A stretch of DNA of 64,000 nucleotides, taken from contig OX393581.1 in the NCBI GenBank assembly GCA_947652605.1, positions 11,908,640 through 11,972,639 of the forward strand, read 5' to 3'. The notes below the pieces were generated by a model, which saw nothing but the letters and a program-made list of their open reading frames with translations, did no database searches and was not told where the DNA came from. A program made the position numbers and the translations under genes. Source of the stretch: Elmis aenea (Eukaryota > Arthropoda > Insecta > Coleoptera > Elmidae). This document shows positions 45,242-56,101 of this stretch, one piece after another; positions within the stretch are counted from its first letter, which is position 1; each line of letters begins with the position of its first letter.

Positions 45242-46315
45242 TACAGGGTGTTTCTTAAATATTGCGAAAAAATCCGGGAGGTTAGTTAATCCTTATCGAA
45301 AATCAAGAGGGGGCTTTTATATAAAAATTTTTCCTTAGACGTCTAGTTTCGGAGTAACTCCTGAAAAGGAGTGGTAACTAATAAGGTTTTTATTTTATTT
45401 CTTAAATGTGGATGTATGTAGGAGAATGATATTTGGTAAATGTTCTGCACTTATTAAAAGGTTTCCTATAGTTATATTTTTAATCATCTCCCACCTTCAC
45501 AAGGAGCTCAAAAGTTAGAACCCTGTTGTTTTTTTTAATCAGAACTTTTTGGAGGCTTACAATTGTGCATTTTAAAAAGTATATTTAAAAGCTTGATTTG
45601 TTTAGAAACTAGTTTTTATTCTTTATTTTTACCTGCAAAACCTAAAGTTTTTGAGTAAAAAGTAAAATAAATCAACATGAACCATTAAATATTCTAAAAT
45701 AAAACGCCTTATTTTGGGGGTTACCATGGTTTGTTAATGTACATATTGAGTAGAATTGAGAGATGTAATTCATTTTGAAACTTTTAGAGCTGACAACACG
45801 AAAACACCCGTCAATTCTACTCACTATAAACATTAACAAACCATGGTAACCACAAAAATGAATTGTTTCATTTTAAAATATTTAATGGTTCGTGTTCACT
45901 TATTTTACTTTTTACTCAAAGACTGTAGGTTTTAGCAAAAAAAGTCAAAGAATAAAACGAGTTTCTAAATAAATCAAGCATTTCAATGAAAAATTTGCAA
46001 AATGACAAGCCTCCAAAAAGTTGTGATAAAAAATCTTCAGGGGTTGCACTTTTCAGCCCCCTGTGAATGTGGGAGATGATTGAAAACATAACTATGGAAA
46101 ACCTTTTAATAGGTACAAAACATCTATCAAATAACATTCTTCCACATATATCCAAATTTGAGAAATAAAATAAAAACCTAATTTTATTACTCTTTTTTAG
46201 GGGGGGGGGGGTGTAACTCCGAAAAGAGAAGTCTAAGGGAAAAAATTATATAAAGGACACCCTTAATTTTCGATAGGGAATTTCCTTCCGAAGGAACACC
46301 CTATATATCGCTGTT
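45242..46315. repeat. Foldback element, family I, copy 2 (complete, 1.07 kb)
   Basis: It runs from TATACAGGGTGTTTCTTAAA to GGAACACCCTATATA, with arms of nearly 500 bp. The centre shows TACCATGGTTTGTTAATG against CATTAACAAACCATGGTA. Arms share GAATGATATTTGGTAAATGT and CATCTCCCACCTTCACA blocks with copy 1. A G run of about 13 lies in the right arm at 46200. Confidence 0.85.
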
Positions 46316-46319
46316 TTGT

Positions 46320-47135
46320 AAAGAAATCGAAAACCATATTTTCTTTAGCAATTTGCAATGCGGGGTTTGTATTAATCCTCTTCGTCTAACATTCTCCTTT
46401 ATTGATTCTGTAAGAAGTGACATTTAGACTGCCGCTTTTTGTAAAGTTGGTAATGTATAACTTTCCTTATACGGCGTGGGCCTAAAGTAATAATTTAATT
46501 TCTTTTTGTTGTAACTTTTGCCAAGATAAATGGAAATGGAAACTTTCATCAAGAATTATTTATAAGGTCAAATATTTTTTAATCTTCAGGCTTTCGCGGC
46601 CGTTGTCCATCTTACAATCTTCGTTCCCGGGTCTTCTTTGATTATTACGTTTCAAACATGTTATCTTGGTCTTTTCATTTAAATTTGAAAAAAAAAACAA
46701 AATACCATGGCCGAAATGTCACGAAATCAAAGCGGGTCCAATTCCGGGAAGGAGATTGTATTAGAAGATCAAATAGTTTATTTTTGCTATTAGGTATGAA
46801 ACATTACATCTATTTTATGGCAGCCTTCGGATAGTTTACAAATGTAAGCTTCTTTCATCTTTACTTCACTTAAAACTTAATGTGGTAGATTGTTTATTTC
46901 TTCGGCGATATGTTTTTTTAACTCATTCGAAGAGTTTGGCTTATCAACAAAAACCTGCTCAATCAGATAAGCGCACAGAAAATTGTTCGGTGCTGTAGGG
47001 TCGAGTGTTTTCGAATTATCTTGCAGGTCACAGTAGGTATACGTCCTAATAAGGCGATTTAAAACAAGATCTCTTAAAATGATTATCGTTTTACAAGATG
47101 TGTAGGTCGAAACAGCATCTTGTTAAAATTATACA
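46320..47135. other. No gene recognised
   Basis: A slightly GC-richer patch lies at 46590-46650. No motif or repeat was recognised. Confidence 0.35.
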
Positions 47136-47136
47136 G

Positions 47137-47938
47137 GGTGTCCCAATTATACACCGCCAAAAAGTAGGTGCATATTCCTGAGTGAAAATGATGACCATTT
47201 GTCAAATATTTTGTTATCCGGAAATGCTTCCTTTCAAAGTTAGAAACCTCCAAAGTTGCAAGAAAAAAATATCAAAAAATCGATTACGTCCTAGCCGTTT
47301 AAGCTAGAGCTATCAAACTTGGCCGAAATGTTTAGGTGTTTGCTATTGACTTTGTGGGATAATTAGAAAGAAAACACGTAGTTGGAAGTATGATTTATAG
47401 TCAGGTCATCCGCTTAATTATGAACAAGCCTTAAGTCAAGCATGACATTAGCCAACTAAGTTTAGTAAAAAAAATATTTAAGGTGTATAAACAGAGTTTG
47501 TCGATGCATCTTTAGCGCTAATTTTCTTGAAAACGGCTACGTTTACAGCAAAAAACAAAGAGGAACGAATTTTTTCCTCTTAAGTCGTTCTTTCTTATAG
47601 ACGAATGACATTTTCAATTTTATTCCAGAGAAAAAAAATCTGAAGATGGTAAGCGGATGACCTGATTATAAATCATACTTCCAATTACGTGTTTTTTTTC
47701 TAATTATCCCACAAAGTCAATGGGAAACACCTAAACATTTCGGCCAAGTTTGATAGCTCTAGCTTTAACGGCTAGGACGTAATCGATTTTTTTTATTTTT
47801 TTTCTTGCAACTTTGGAGGTCTCTAACTTTGAAAGGAAGCATTTTCGGATAACAAAATATTTGACAAATGGTCATCATTTTCACTCAGGAATATGCACCT
47901 ACTTTTTAGCGGTGTATAATTGGGACACCCTGTATTTC
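47137..47938. repeat. Foldback element, family J, copy 1
   Basis: TACAGGGTGTCCCAATTATA at the left and TATAATTGGGACACCCTGTA at the right are exact inverses. Arms of about 270-300 bp run through CACCGCCAAAAAG-type, ATTTTGTTATCCGGAAATGC, ATCGATTACGTCCTAGCCG and AAGCGGATGACCTGA blocks. The spacer is non-coding. A close copy lies at 57364-58148. Confidence 0.92.
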
Positions 47939-47939
47939 A

Positions 47940-49127
47940 CTTGATTCTTTTAGCTGCTACAGACTTTTGAGTGACTTTTAGTCCACCCCACATAAGTATA
48001 TACGTAGGTACATACCTACATCAAGTTGTAAGGAGGTCCAACATGTATTATTGAATGTTTGCAGGAATCCTTATATTTTTAAATATATAGGTACTTAATG
48101 ATAAGAGCAGGACACAAATTTTGAAAACTGTTGACTGGCGAGTAACATAGGTATGGAAAATTGTTTGGGAACGGTCTCATATCAAATTTTATTTAGGTGC
48201 AAACCAACCACAAAACTGCCATCTTTCTAAAATGTCGTCGCTTTTGTGGACTGCAAACTTCAATCTATATAAGAAACATTTTAGTTGGGGCACAATAAAT
48301 GACCAGAAACATTATATGAACATTTGTGAAGAAAATTGACTTTTAAAAGCGGAAATAACAATCCAAAAGTTTAACGTTTGCAAAGGTGTTGAAAAAGACT
48401 TAAGCTTTATCGTTTAATTTGCTCAAAATTAGCCAGACTAACGCCTTTTTAAATGAAAATCCATTTCAGCCAATGTTCAAAACCTTTAAAACAGTTTTAT
48501 TAATTTCTTGAATAATAGTTTGCTGTTGCAATTTAGTTTAAATTTTTGTTAACTTTTTACTATGAAGAAAGTATTGTTATATCAATATCTTTAATATATT
48601 TATTATCTTTAAGTTCAGCCCTTCCGATTGTTACAATGCTTTTGAAAGTTTTGAACCCATTCCTCTGCATCCCTTTTCAACCATCCATCATGAAAAAATA
48701 CGCTTTTTACCTATAAGAAATCAATTACTTTTCCTGCTTTTTCAGCATCGATTCTAACACTTACTAAATATTTTTCTCGACTTCTCGATGGATTACTTGA
48801 CGTGCCGCTTAAATTTTTCTTTCAATTTTTACTGGAGGTAGGAAAACTTGACCTGATGTTTAAAATATCTCCCATCGCGGGCATATTTTTCCGTCAGTTT
48901 TTCACGTCTACTTAGTAACGATGCCTCACGCATCGTGTTATAGGGATTTGATAGGTTTGAAGTTCGACAAGTTCTTATTATGCTGCGCTATAATTTGTAG
49001 CTGCAGTTTTTGTTATCTTTAATAGCATATTACATACCAAGAGTTGTAGAAGCATATTACGCACGAGTGGAAAAGTTGCGCGCGATTGTTTTGGGATGGT
49101 CTTTATATTCTCTGAAAATGTTAGACA
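47940..49127. other. No gene recognised with confidence
   Basis: The minus strand around 48630-48720 has a run HDGWLKRDAEEWVQNFQKHC that looks protein-like, but I cannot place it. The rest shows nothing. Confidence 0.3.
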
Positions 49128-49135
49128 CCTTGAGT

Positions 49136-50304
49136 TAGAAGTGGCAAACCTATGGCACGCGTTTTATTGGCATGCGGAAGAAATAATTGCTTTTTTAAAA
49201 TTTTTGAAAAGTAATAGGTTACTTTTTTTTAAATAATGAATTAAAACACCAAATTATATTTATTCAAATAAAATACATGCATTTTGTTTCGAAACTATGC
49301 GAATTTCAAACAGAATTACAAGTATTTAAACGAGATGTTGCTTCTCATGCCTTCAAATATTTTCCAAATTAATTTTTTTTATAGAAAATCCGACTCGTCA
49401 AACTAAAATAAATCAAATTTAATTGACTTGAAGACTTAACCACAGCTGTGGAATCAATAATAGATGAATTTTCTTCGCAATTTTGTCAATTTAAAAATTT
49501 CGAAGGAATTTCAAAATTCATAATTTACCCAGACGTAATCAAACTTGATTTGGTAATTTTTGAATGGTTAAAATAAGAAAATTTAAAAATTCAATTAAGC
49601 AAAAGTTTATTAACTTAAGGGAAAATTTAGAGATTATTGAAAGGGAACGTTTAGAGGAATAAATATATAATAATGCTGAAAGCAAAATTATTAATGCCTG
49701 GCAAACGTTTCCAGAAGAGTTCAAATCTTTAAAAAAATTAGCATCGGCTATTTTAACTATATTTTCTTCCACATATGCATGTGAGTAACTGTTTTCACAA
49801 ACGAATTTGATCAAAAATAAATTCAAAAATACACAAACGGAAAATCTAGTTCAACAAGCATTTTATTAAAAGTAACGAAATACCAACCTGATATAAAAAA
49901 CTTAACGAAAAGCATTCAACAACAAAAATCGCATTAAAAACTCATATTTTAATTCTTATTGTACGTACCTACTTAATTAATGTTGTTTGAAAAGTACGTA
50001 CACGTAATGTGCAATTATTGTTTTTGTCTAATTTTATCTTTCTATTGGCGAAATATATAATTTTTTTTAAAAACTTTAGTTATGTATCTTTAGCTGTTAT
50101 TGTTTAATTACAAATTTCTAGTAGTAGGTAGTCAATAAAAAATATCCAATTAATACAAATATTGTAATATTTACTGTTTATCTCCTCGCACTCAGTAATG
50201 TTTTTTTTTTTAATTCATCGCAAAAGTAACCTGGCATGCCAGCATTTCAAAATGTGGAAATTTTAAAAATTGGCACTCGGACATAAAAAGGTTGGCTACC
50301 CCTG
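49136..50304 (+). mobile_element. hAT element 1, degenerate (1.17 kb)
   Basis: It is flanked by CCTTGAGT (49128-49135) and CCTTAAGT (50305-50312), an 8-bp target duplication with one change. The ends TAGAAGTGGCAAACCTATGG and the inverse of CAGGGGTAGCCAACCTTTTT are imperfect TIRs of hAT type. The inside carries a transposase C-terminus on the plus strand. Confidence 0.85.
49660..49869 (+). pseudogene. hAT transposase C-terminal (dimerisation) fragment
   Basis: The frame reads YNNAESKIINAWQTFPEEF, SLKKLASAILTIFSSTYACE, then a stop in place of the usual Q, then LFSQTNLIKNKF and ENLVQQAFY. This is the hAT C-terminal dimerisation region of the GTF2IRD2/ZBED-like group, with the CE(Q)LFS box containing the catalytic Glu position. 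Upstream stops are numerous. Confidence 0.8.
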
Positions 50305-50389
50305 CCTTAAGTAATCCATTTCCACCTTTGGTGCGTTCCAAAATGGCATCCAGTTTAGATTTTTTTTTCTGAAATATCTTGGCTTTTTT

Positions 50390-50535
50390 CCCAATTCAGG
50401 TTCTTCTGAGCCTTCATCATTCTCTTCTCTTGTCAACACCCTTGTTCCATATTTGTTTCACTATTCTACTCCCATTTATTCTTGTGAGATGACCCATCCA
50501 ACTTAGCTGGCTGTTTTTCATTTTGCTCCCCTGTT
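50390..50535 (-). pseudogene. LINE C-terminal fragment
   Basis: The minus strand gives MKNSQLSWMGHLTRINGSRI and VKQIWNKGVDKRRE. The SWMGHLTRI strip followed by a basic segment is the RTE-like C-terminus seen elsewhere in the window. It is about 45 codons with stops after it. Confidence 0.7.
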
Positions 50536-50569
50536 TCCTATAGAATCATTTTTTTAACCAACCTTGTAT

Positions 50570-50715
50570 TGTTAAACCACCCCTTTTAGTGACATCTGCA
50601 GCCGCAATAATTCAATACCAAATTTCGCAGCTTTGTCCCAATTTACCTGACCTCGTAGCCCTGAACATAAGTGAGATCTCCATGTTAAGTGCGTGGTTTA
50701 GGACGCCCTGTATAT
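50570..50715 (+). repeat. Solo arm related to foldback family H
   Basis: CCTGACCTCGTAGCCCTGAA, AAGTGAGATCTCCATG and GGACGCCCTGTATA match the right end of 27429-28357 in order. No second arm was found. Confidence 0.7.
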
Positions 50716-50719
50716 TGTA

Positions 50720-51985
50720 CACAAAATAAATCTTCGTTGTTGATGCTTGCGTGCAATTTATAGATAAAGGTCATTAATGTAGGTCGCACTAGCTGTGACA
50801 TTTCTCGTTTGTGATATCGATTATTATATTTTTCAAAGGATGATTGCTTTTAGGTGATTTTATGAACGGATGATTCGACAACATTTTTACGGCAGTTTTT
50901 ATGGCAATTTTTTATGTACTTATATATAAATTAAATGAGACGCAGCTTCTAAAACATTTTTTATGATGTTTGATATTGGATTTTGTTATACTGGAAGTTT
51001 GAAACAGCATAAGTTTACCATGATTGGATAAAGAAAGGGGTATGTTTATTAATTTGTTGTAGGTTTAAATTTATGTTGTGTGAATAATAATAAAACCAAA
51101 CCATTTGATAATGAATAATAAAAAAAGACCGTTGGTAGGTATCAGCGTTTTAGTATGTATATATTTTCTGATTCTACTGCAAACAGAACTTGCAAAAGAT
51201 TTAATTATAATCAGGTAAAAAATATAACTTTAAGATGAACATAGAACGTTATTTGACATTTAAAACAAATTATCAAGGTATTTCTAAAGCCGACTAACTA
51301 ATTTCTGTTAAATATTTTGTTTGTGCCCATTAATTATCATGAAAACCGCAATAACTCGAGAAATATTAATTTTAAACATAACAAATTTTAAAGATAATAA
51401 AATTATCGATAAGAATATGTAAAAATATATAGTGTTCCATTTAAAAAAATTGACTTATCCCTGTTTGAAGTTTATTTAACCTTTTGGACCGAGCATAAAA
51501 AACACCCTGTGTATTATTTTTTAAATGTAAACTAGTCAGCAATCACTACGACACTATTGTCGAACAAAGCTTCAAAGGAATTCGTTCTGACATTGCTATG
51601 TTGTGAAATATCAATATTTTCTTAAAGTAGAGTTTCTGTCAAAATTTTCATAAAAACTTTAATAACTCAAAAACGATTGTTTTTAGGCACATACAAACAT
51701 ACACATTTTTGAAAGACAATTTGATGTTGCATCTAAAAAGCGCAAAATATACAGGGTGTTCTATTTAAGAAAACAAAGTGACGAATCGGTGCGCAATAAC
51801 AAAACACTTTATAGTTTAAAATAATTTTAGGTTATGTGGTAAATTACCAAAAACAACTTTTATTCCAACCTTTTTTTTTGTAAAAGTATCACGAGACGAG
51901 ATATTGATCCGTTACATTACTTTTAGCAAAACTGTATGAGCGAAGCCAGAAAACTGGAACCAAAAATGTAGAACCATGGGCATCG
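50720..51985. other. No gene; CCCTGTATA-type arms at 51350-51790
   Basis: AATAACTCGAGAAATATTAA, ATAGTGTTCCATTTAAA and AACACCCTGTGTATT at 51350-51515, and TACAGGGTGTTCTATTTAAG at 51751, are pieces of the same short-element type as the 10.9-11.7 kb array. The rest shows nothing. Confidence 0.45.
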
Positions 51986-51993
51986 TCCTAGGA

Positions 51994-53103
51994 CAGTGAT
52001 GGCAAATCTTTTCAAGCCTGCGTGTCAAAAATTAAAAATTCAGGTGATGCTACATGAGTGGCGTGTCACCTACATATATCGTATTTTTCCGTGAATAAGA
52101 CACCCCTGTTTATAAGACGATTTCTAATTTTTCGAACCCAAAATTAAGATTTTCAATATACATAAGACGTCCCCGTGTACATAACGACCCCCAATTTTTG
52201 GTTCAAAAAATATCGTATTGTAAACGTAAAAATAAGATGAATGATAAACAATCATTGTAATCGTGGAATAGCATGACAAATAGAAATGTTTATAGGTATC
52301 TATTTGTGGTTTATTTAAACAAAAAAAAATTTAAAAAAAACTGTAACATACATGTTATTTATTGGCTTTTTTGGTGTTGTATTTTTAAAGCTAGCTCTTT
52401 TATGGAAGGTTTATAATTCGCACATTTTAAAGCTACGCAAGCAGCACTAATATCATCAACCAATTTATTAATCCTGTCTGTTTTTATTTTATTTAGAGTC
52501 GAAAACAAAGTGTCGCGGGAGTATGTTGACGAAAAAATGGTCAGTATAAGCTTTGGCAAGTATTTTCAGAGCGTCAAAAGTTTCCGGGATGGAATTCTAC
52601 ACTTACAGAATGTTGTCAGAATTATTATTCCCGGATCCATTCTATGCAAGCGGTCTCGTGCAAGTGCTTCCAAATCGGATCTAAGATCAATTAACTTTTG
52701 CTTCCAAATACAGCTAGATTGGAATTTTGCTAATTGCGTTTCTAAGGCATTTAAATCTAACCAATTGAACACATCTAACTTCAGATTTGTAAAAATAACT
52801 TCTTCTGGATATTTCATAAAATTTATTGTTCCTTCTATTTCTCTGAACTGCACAAAAGCATGACCAACTTCATAAAATAATCCGCTACGCTATAAACGAA
52901 GCAGTGTATGCTTGTACTTTCCATTGCGCAGGATACCGAAACGAACGGCAGAGTAGCGCCTCCTGTGAAAACCGCCCTAACCTAAATGATTAAAAAAAAA
53001 TAGTGATTTGTAAAAAAAAATTAAATGAAATTTGAGTTGCGTGTCACCCAAAAAGGAGCGCCGTGTCACTGTTGACACGCGTGTCCTAGGTTCGCCATCA
53101 CTA
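51994..53103 (-). mobile_element. hAT element 2 (1.11 kb)
   Basis: The flanks are TCCTAGGA (51986-51993) and ACCTAGGA (53104-53111), an 8-bp duplication with one change. The ends are CAGTGATGGCAAATCTTTTC and the inverse of TAGTGATGGCGAACCTAGG. A smaller motif block at 52080-52217 (CGTATTTTTCCGTGAATAAG, GACCCCCAATTTTTGG) looks like an independent short insertion. The transposase remnant is on the minus strand. Confidence 0.85.
52359..52853 (-). pseudogene. hAT transposase C-terminal half, one nonsense codon
   Basis: The frame from 52853 reads FNWLDLNALETQLAKFQSS and KQKLIDLRSDLEALARDR, then a TGA at about 52566-52568. The same frame continues with PKLILTIFSSTYSRDTLFS and TLNKIKTDRINKLVDD. This is the C-terminal dimerisation region of the same ZBED/GTF2IRD2-like hAT group as element 1. 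The usual CE of the YxCEQLFS box reads RD, so the catalytic Glu is lost. Confidence 0.8.
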
Positions 53104-53124
53104 ACCTAGGACATAATAAACTGT

Positions 53125-53415
53125 ACACATTATATTTTGCTGATGATTAACTAGTATTGGTAGAAGACAGTGACAACATAAAATACATGCCCAGAAAATT
53201 AAACGAGAAATATCAGAAGTAGAGCTTAAACATCAACAATGAAAAAACAGAATAGGTACCTTGTTATTGGAGGTCATGCCGCCGACTTACAACTTCAAAA
53301 CCAAATCATCAAGAGTACGAATGATATAAATATCTCGGTGTTAATATAAATAGTGATGGAAACCGTGAAACTGAAATCTCAAACAGAATTGGACAAGAAC
53401 AAGCTGCCATACGAC
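53125..53415 (+). pseudogene. RTE-like LINE RT fragment interrupted by hAT element 3
   Basis: The plus strand reads LYFADD(stop)LVLVEDSDN, KYMPRKLNEKYQK, LNINNEKTE, then after a shift GGHAADLQLQNQIIKSTND, NINSDGNRETEISNRIGQEQ and AAIR. The FADD box with both Asp is present. The sequence is cut at 53416 by the hAT insertion. Confidence 0.85.
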
Positions 53416-53649
53416 CAAAGGCGGCGCGTCGCCCCCCCCCCCACTTTTTTCAAATCAAAACTTCACAATCTTCACATAATTACGAGTATTAATAGATCAG
53501 ACTACAAATTTTTTTTCTGCACAACTTTATATAGTATAAAAATCATATATTCGTATATCGTATTTACAATTTATCATTAGCAATTAGTGATTTTTACATT
53601 GGTTGGTGCGTTGGGTACATTAACAATAAGGACATTACGACAATACGAA

Positions 53650-54696
53650 CATTAAAGAGTCTCTCTAAAACAAGATGGACAGTAAGACAGGTTGCTGTTA
53701 AAACTGTTTTAAATTTGTTACCAGCTATAGTAGAAACACTAAAAACAATATCTGAAGATTCAAATAATCCAAAAGTGGCAGCAGAAGCTAGTGGTGCACT
53801 AAAATTAATATTAGATGAGAAGTTTATTTTTTCTTTAATTGTCTTGGAATTCATATTAAATATAACCGATTCGTTATCAAAAGAACTTCAATCAGCTTCT
53901 CTGCTGATAACCAGTGTATATCCAAAATTTAATGCAACTGTCACCACTATACTTAGTTACAGAAACGAAAAAGCGTTTAAGACGCTTCTCGAAAAAATGA
54001 AATCTATTGGAACTCAAATCAAAAATTTGGGATTTGACCTAAATGAACTTGCTTTACCGCGGCAAAGAAAAATTCCAAAAAAAATTGATTTTGGAGGAAA
54101 AGAAAATTTTAGATTTCAATCTGTCGAAGATCTAATACGCGTTGATATACTGTACGGAGGAATTGATCAAGTTGTTGGTAATTTGCGAAAGCGATTCTCT
54201 GAAAACGACTACAGCATGATTAATAAAATTGTGCGACTCTTAACTGATTTGAATTGTGAAATAAATTACACCGATATTGAAGTTATAAATAATTTTTACA
54301 AGTTAACTACTGATAACAACACCTTAATTAATCAAATAAATATATACTTATAGAAATATTTTACTGGCAGAAACAAACAATTTATTAAGTATTGAGGAAT
54401 GTGCGGAAAAATTTTTAAACAATGAATTAAAACAAATGTTATTTTGTGTGTGGGAACTTTTTGAAATTGTTCTTTGTTGTCCTGTGTCGTCTGCCTCAGC
54501 CGAGCGATTTTTTTCCACATTAAAAAGACTAAAAACCTATCTCAGAAGTACTATGGGCGATGAACGATTAAATGGCCTGGCTTTAATGGCTATAGAACAA
54601 GAAACTGTGGCTGACATGATTTTAAATGAATCGCATTTAGAAAAATTAATTAATAATTTTATTGCTGATAAAAACAGAAGAATGATGTTTTTTTAA
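53650..54696 (+). pseudogene. ZMYM1-like hAT transposase remnant
   Basis: SLSKTRWTVRQVAVKTVLN leads into the 53715-54353 frame (AAEASGALKLILDEKF, SKELQSASLLITSVYP), matching the middle of hAT transposases related to ZMYM1. A stop at 54354 and frameshifts follow. Frame 54436-54696 then carries the C-terminal dimerisation box PVSSASAERFFSTLKRLKTY, RSTMGDERLNGLALM with the conserved Glu. The N-terminal half, including the expected zinc finger and first Asp, is missing. Confidence 0.88.
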
Positions 54697-54744
54697 AGAT
54701 ATATTTTGTTGTTTTTTACTATTATGAAGGGTATATTCTTTGTT

Positions 54745-55010
54745 CTTAGTTTTTTAATATTTTGGAACTTTAAAAATTATTTTTGTTAAATAATATCTAC
54801 TTATTTTATTTTTGTTACTTAATATGGTTTATAATAGTTTTTGATATTTTGGAGCTTGAAATATTATTTTTGTTAAATAATACTTATTTTATTTTTGTTG
54901 CTTAATATGGTGTATAATAAAGTGTTTGATATTTTGGAGCTTCAGATATTATTTTTGTTAAATAATGCTTATTTTATATTTTTAACTTAATGTGGTTTAT
55001 TATAAAGCAC
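54745..55010. repeat. Three tandem units of about 93 bp in the 3' part of hAT element 3
   Basis: ATATTTTGGARCTT, ATTATTTTTGTTAAATAAT, TTATTTTATTTTTGTT and CTTAATATGGT repeat three times with small changes, between the transposase stop and the right TIR. Confidence 0.75.
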
Positions 55011-55115
55011 TATTAAGGTAAACCCAGATTTTTTTAAAAATAAAGTGTAGCTAATATACATGGATAAGTTGTGCCCCCCCACTTTTTTAGGTCACGCGCC
55101 GCCACTGCATACGAC

Positions 55116-56100
55116 TGTCTTAAAGACAAATCGTAATAATTGTTTTGTAGTTATACGATGGGAAAAATAATGAAAAAAATAATTGAAATTTGTAGCTGTA
55201 ATGTGGCATAACAAATCAAATTAATTTACTTAATTTAGTTAAATTAAACCTTGGATGGATAAAAAATGTGTAAAAACAATAGCTAGCTGCGTTAATCCTG
55301 TAACCCAGGGCTTGATCTGTAATTAAGTTGGCTGTTTTTGTTCAGACTTTCGTTCATAAGGCTTACCTTGCGTTTCTCTTAGCATCGGCATGTTAAACAA
55401 CGACCTTAATGGTTTAGTTTAATTATTTGCCCTTATTATACCTTATTTGTTCTAAATTTGCATATGTTATTCCACAACAGTCTGAACGTTTGGTGTGTGG
55501 TGGCCCGTTAACGGTTATGGCCTACGAAATTTTAGAGGTAGAATATTGTGTGGTATGATGGCCAAACAACTGTTTTTTTTTAAGTAATATTAAAAACAAA
55601 ATTGACGACGTATTGTGCACATGTTTTTATACTTTTTTTTTTGTTACAGGTAAGGAAACATCCTTTTTGCTCGAAAATGTTGCAGCCAGGTAATTAAATA
55701 TAGTAACGAATAAAAGAAAATGTCTGCGTCCTATTTCGTCTCGTGTAGTTATTAAATTCTTGCCAGATATCTGTAATTAGACTTTTATTTACAACCAAGA
55801 ACGAATCATATATTGCAAAAATAAGAAACTCGAGATTAATTTAATTTTGATCTTTTTAATAGAACTTCATATTTACTTTTTTTGTGAATGTGCAAATATT
55901 GTAGGTTCTAAAGCATTATAGGGAACACTTAACTAGCAGAGCAAATCGGCGAATATTTGATCGTTTAAAATAAAACCAGATTTTTAAAATGTTTTGTATT
56001 TTTGCAGTCAAGGGGGGTCCTAAGATGGTCGAAAACACATTTTAAAGTTTAAAATAACTTGTTTAAATTCGACTGTGAAGTACGAATTTTGACTCGTGAA
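55116..56100. other. No gene recognised apart from a possible small exon
   Basis: No transposon remnant was recognised beyond the hAT flank. The stretch may be host DNA; see the candidate exon at 55650. Confidence 0.35.
55650..55689 (+). other. Candidate 40-bp exon between an acceptor-like and a donor-like site
   Basis: A pyrimidine-rich run ending TTTTTTTTTTGTTACAG is followed by 40 bases and then GTAATT. The 40 bases contain an ATG at 55677 (ATGTTGCAGCCAG), so it could be a first coding exon or UTR exon. Such signals arise by chance in AT-rich DNA; this is a weak call. Confidence 0.15.
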
Positions 56101-56101
56101 T

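Larger units (their letters stand above)
53416..55107 (+). mobile_element. hAT element 3 (1.69 kb) inserted in a LINE
   Basis: Perfect 8-bp duplications CATACGAC lie at 53408-53415 and 55108-55115. The ends CAAAGGCGGCGCGTCGCCCC and the inverse of CAGTGGCGGCGCGTGACC are GC-rich TIRs, followed in both cases by a C run and ACTTTTTT. The plus-strand transposase remnant lies inside. Confidence 0.92.

Noticed and set aside
48630..48720. Minus-strand peptide run HDGWLKRDAEEWVQNFQKHC as a transposase fragment
   Set aside because: It is too short, and I cannot match it to a family with confidence.
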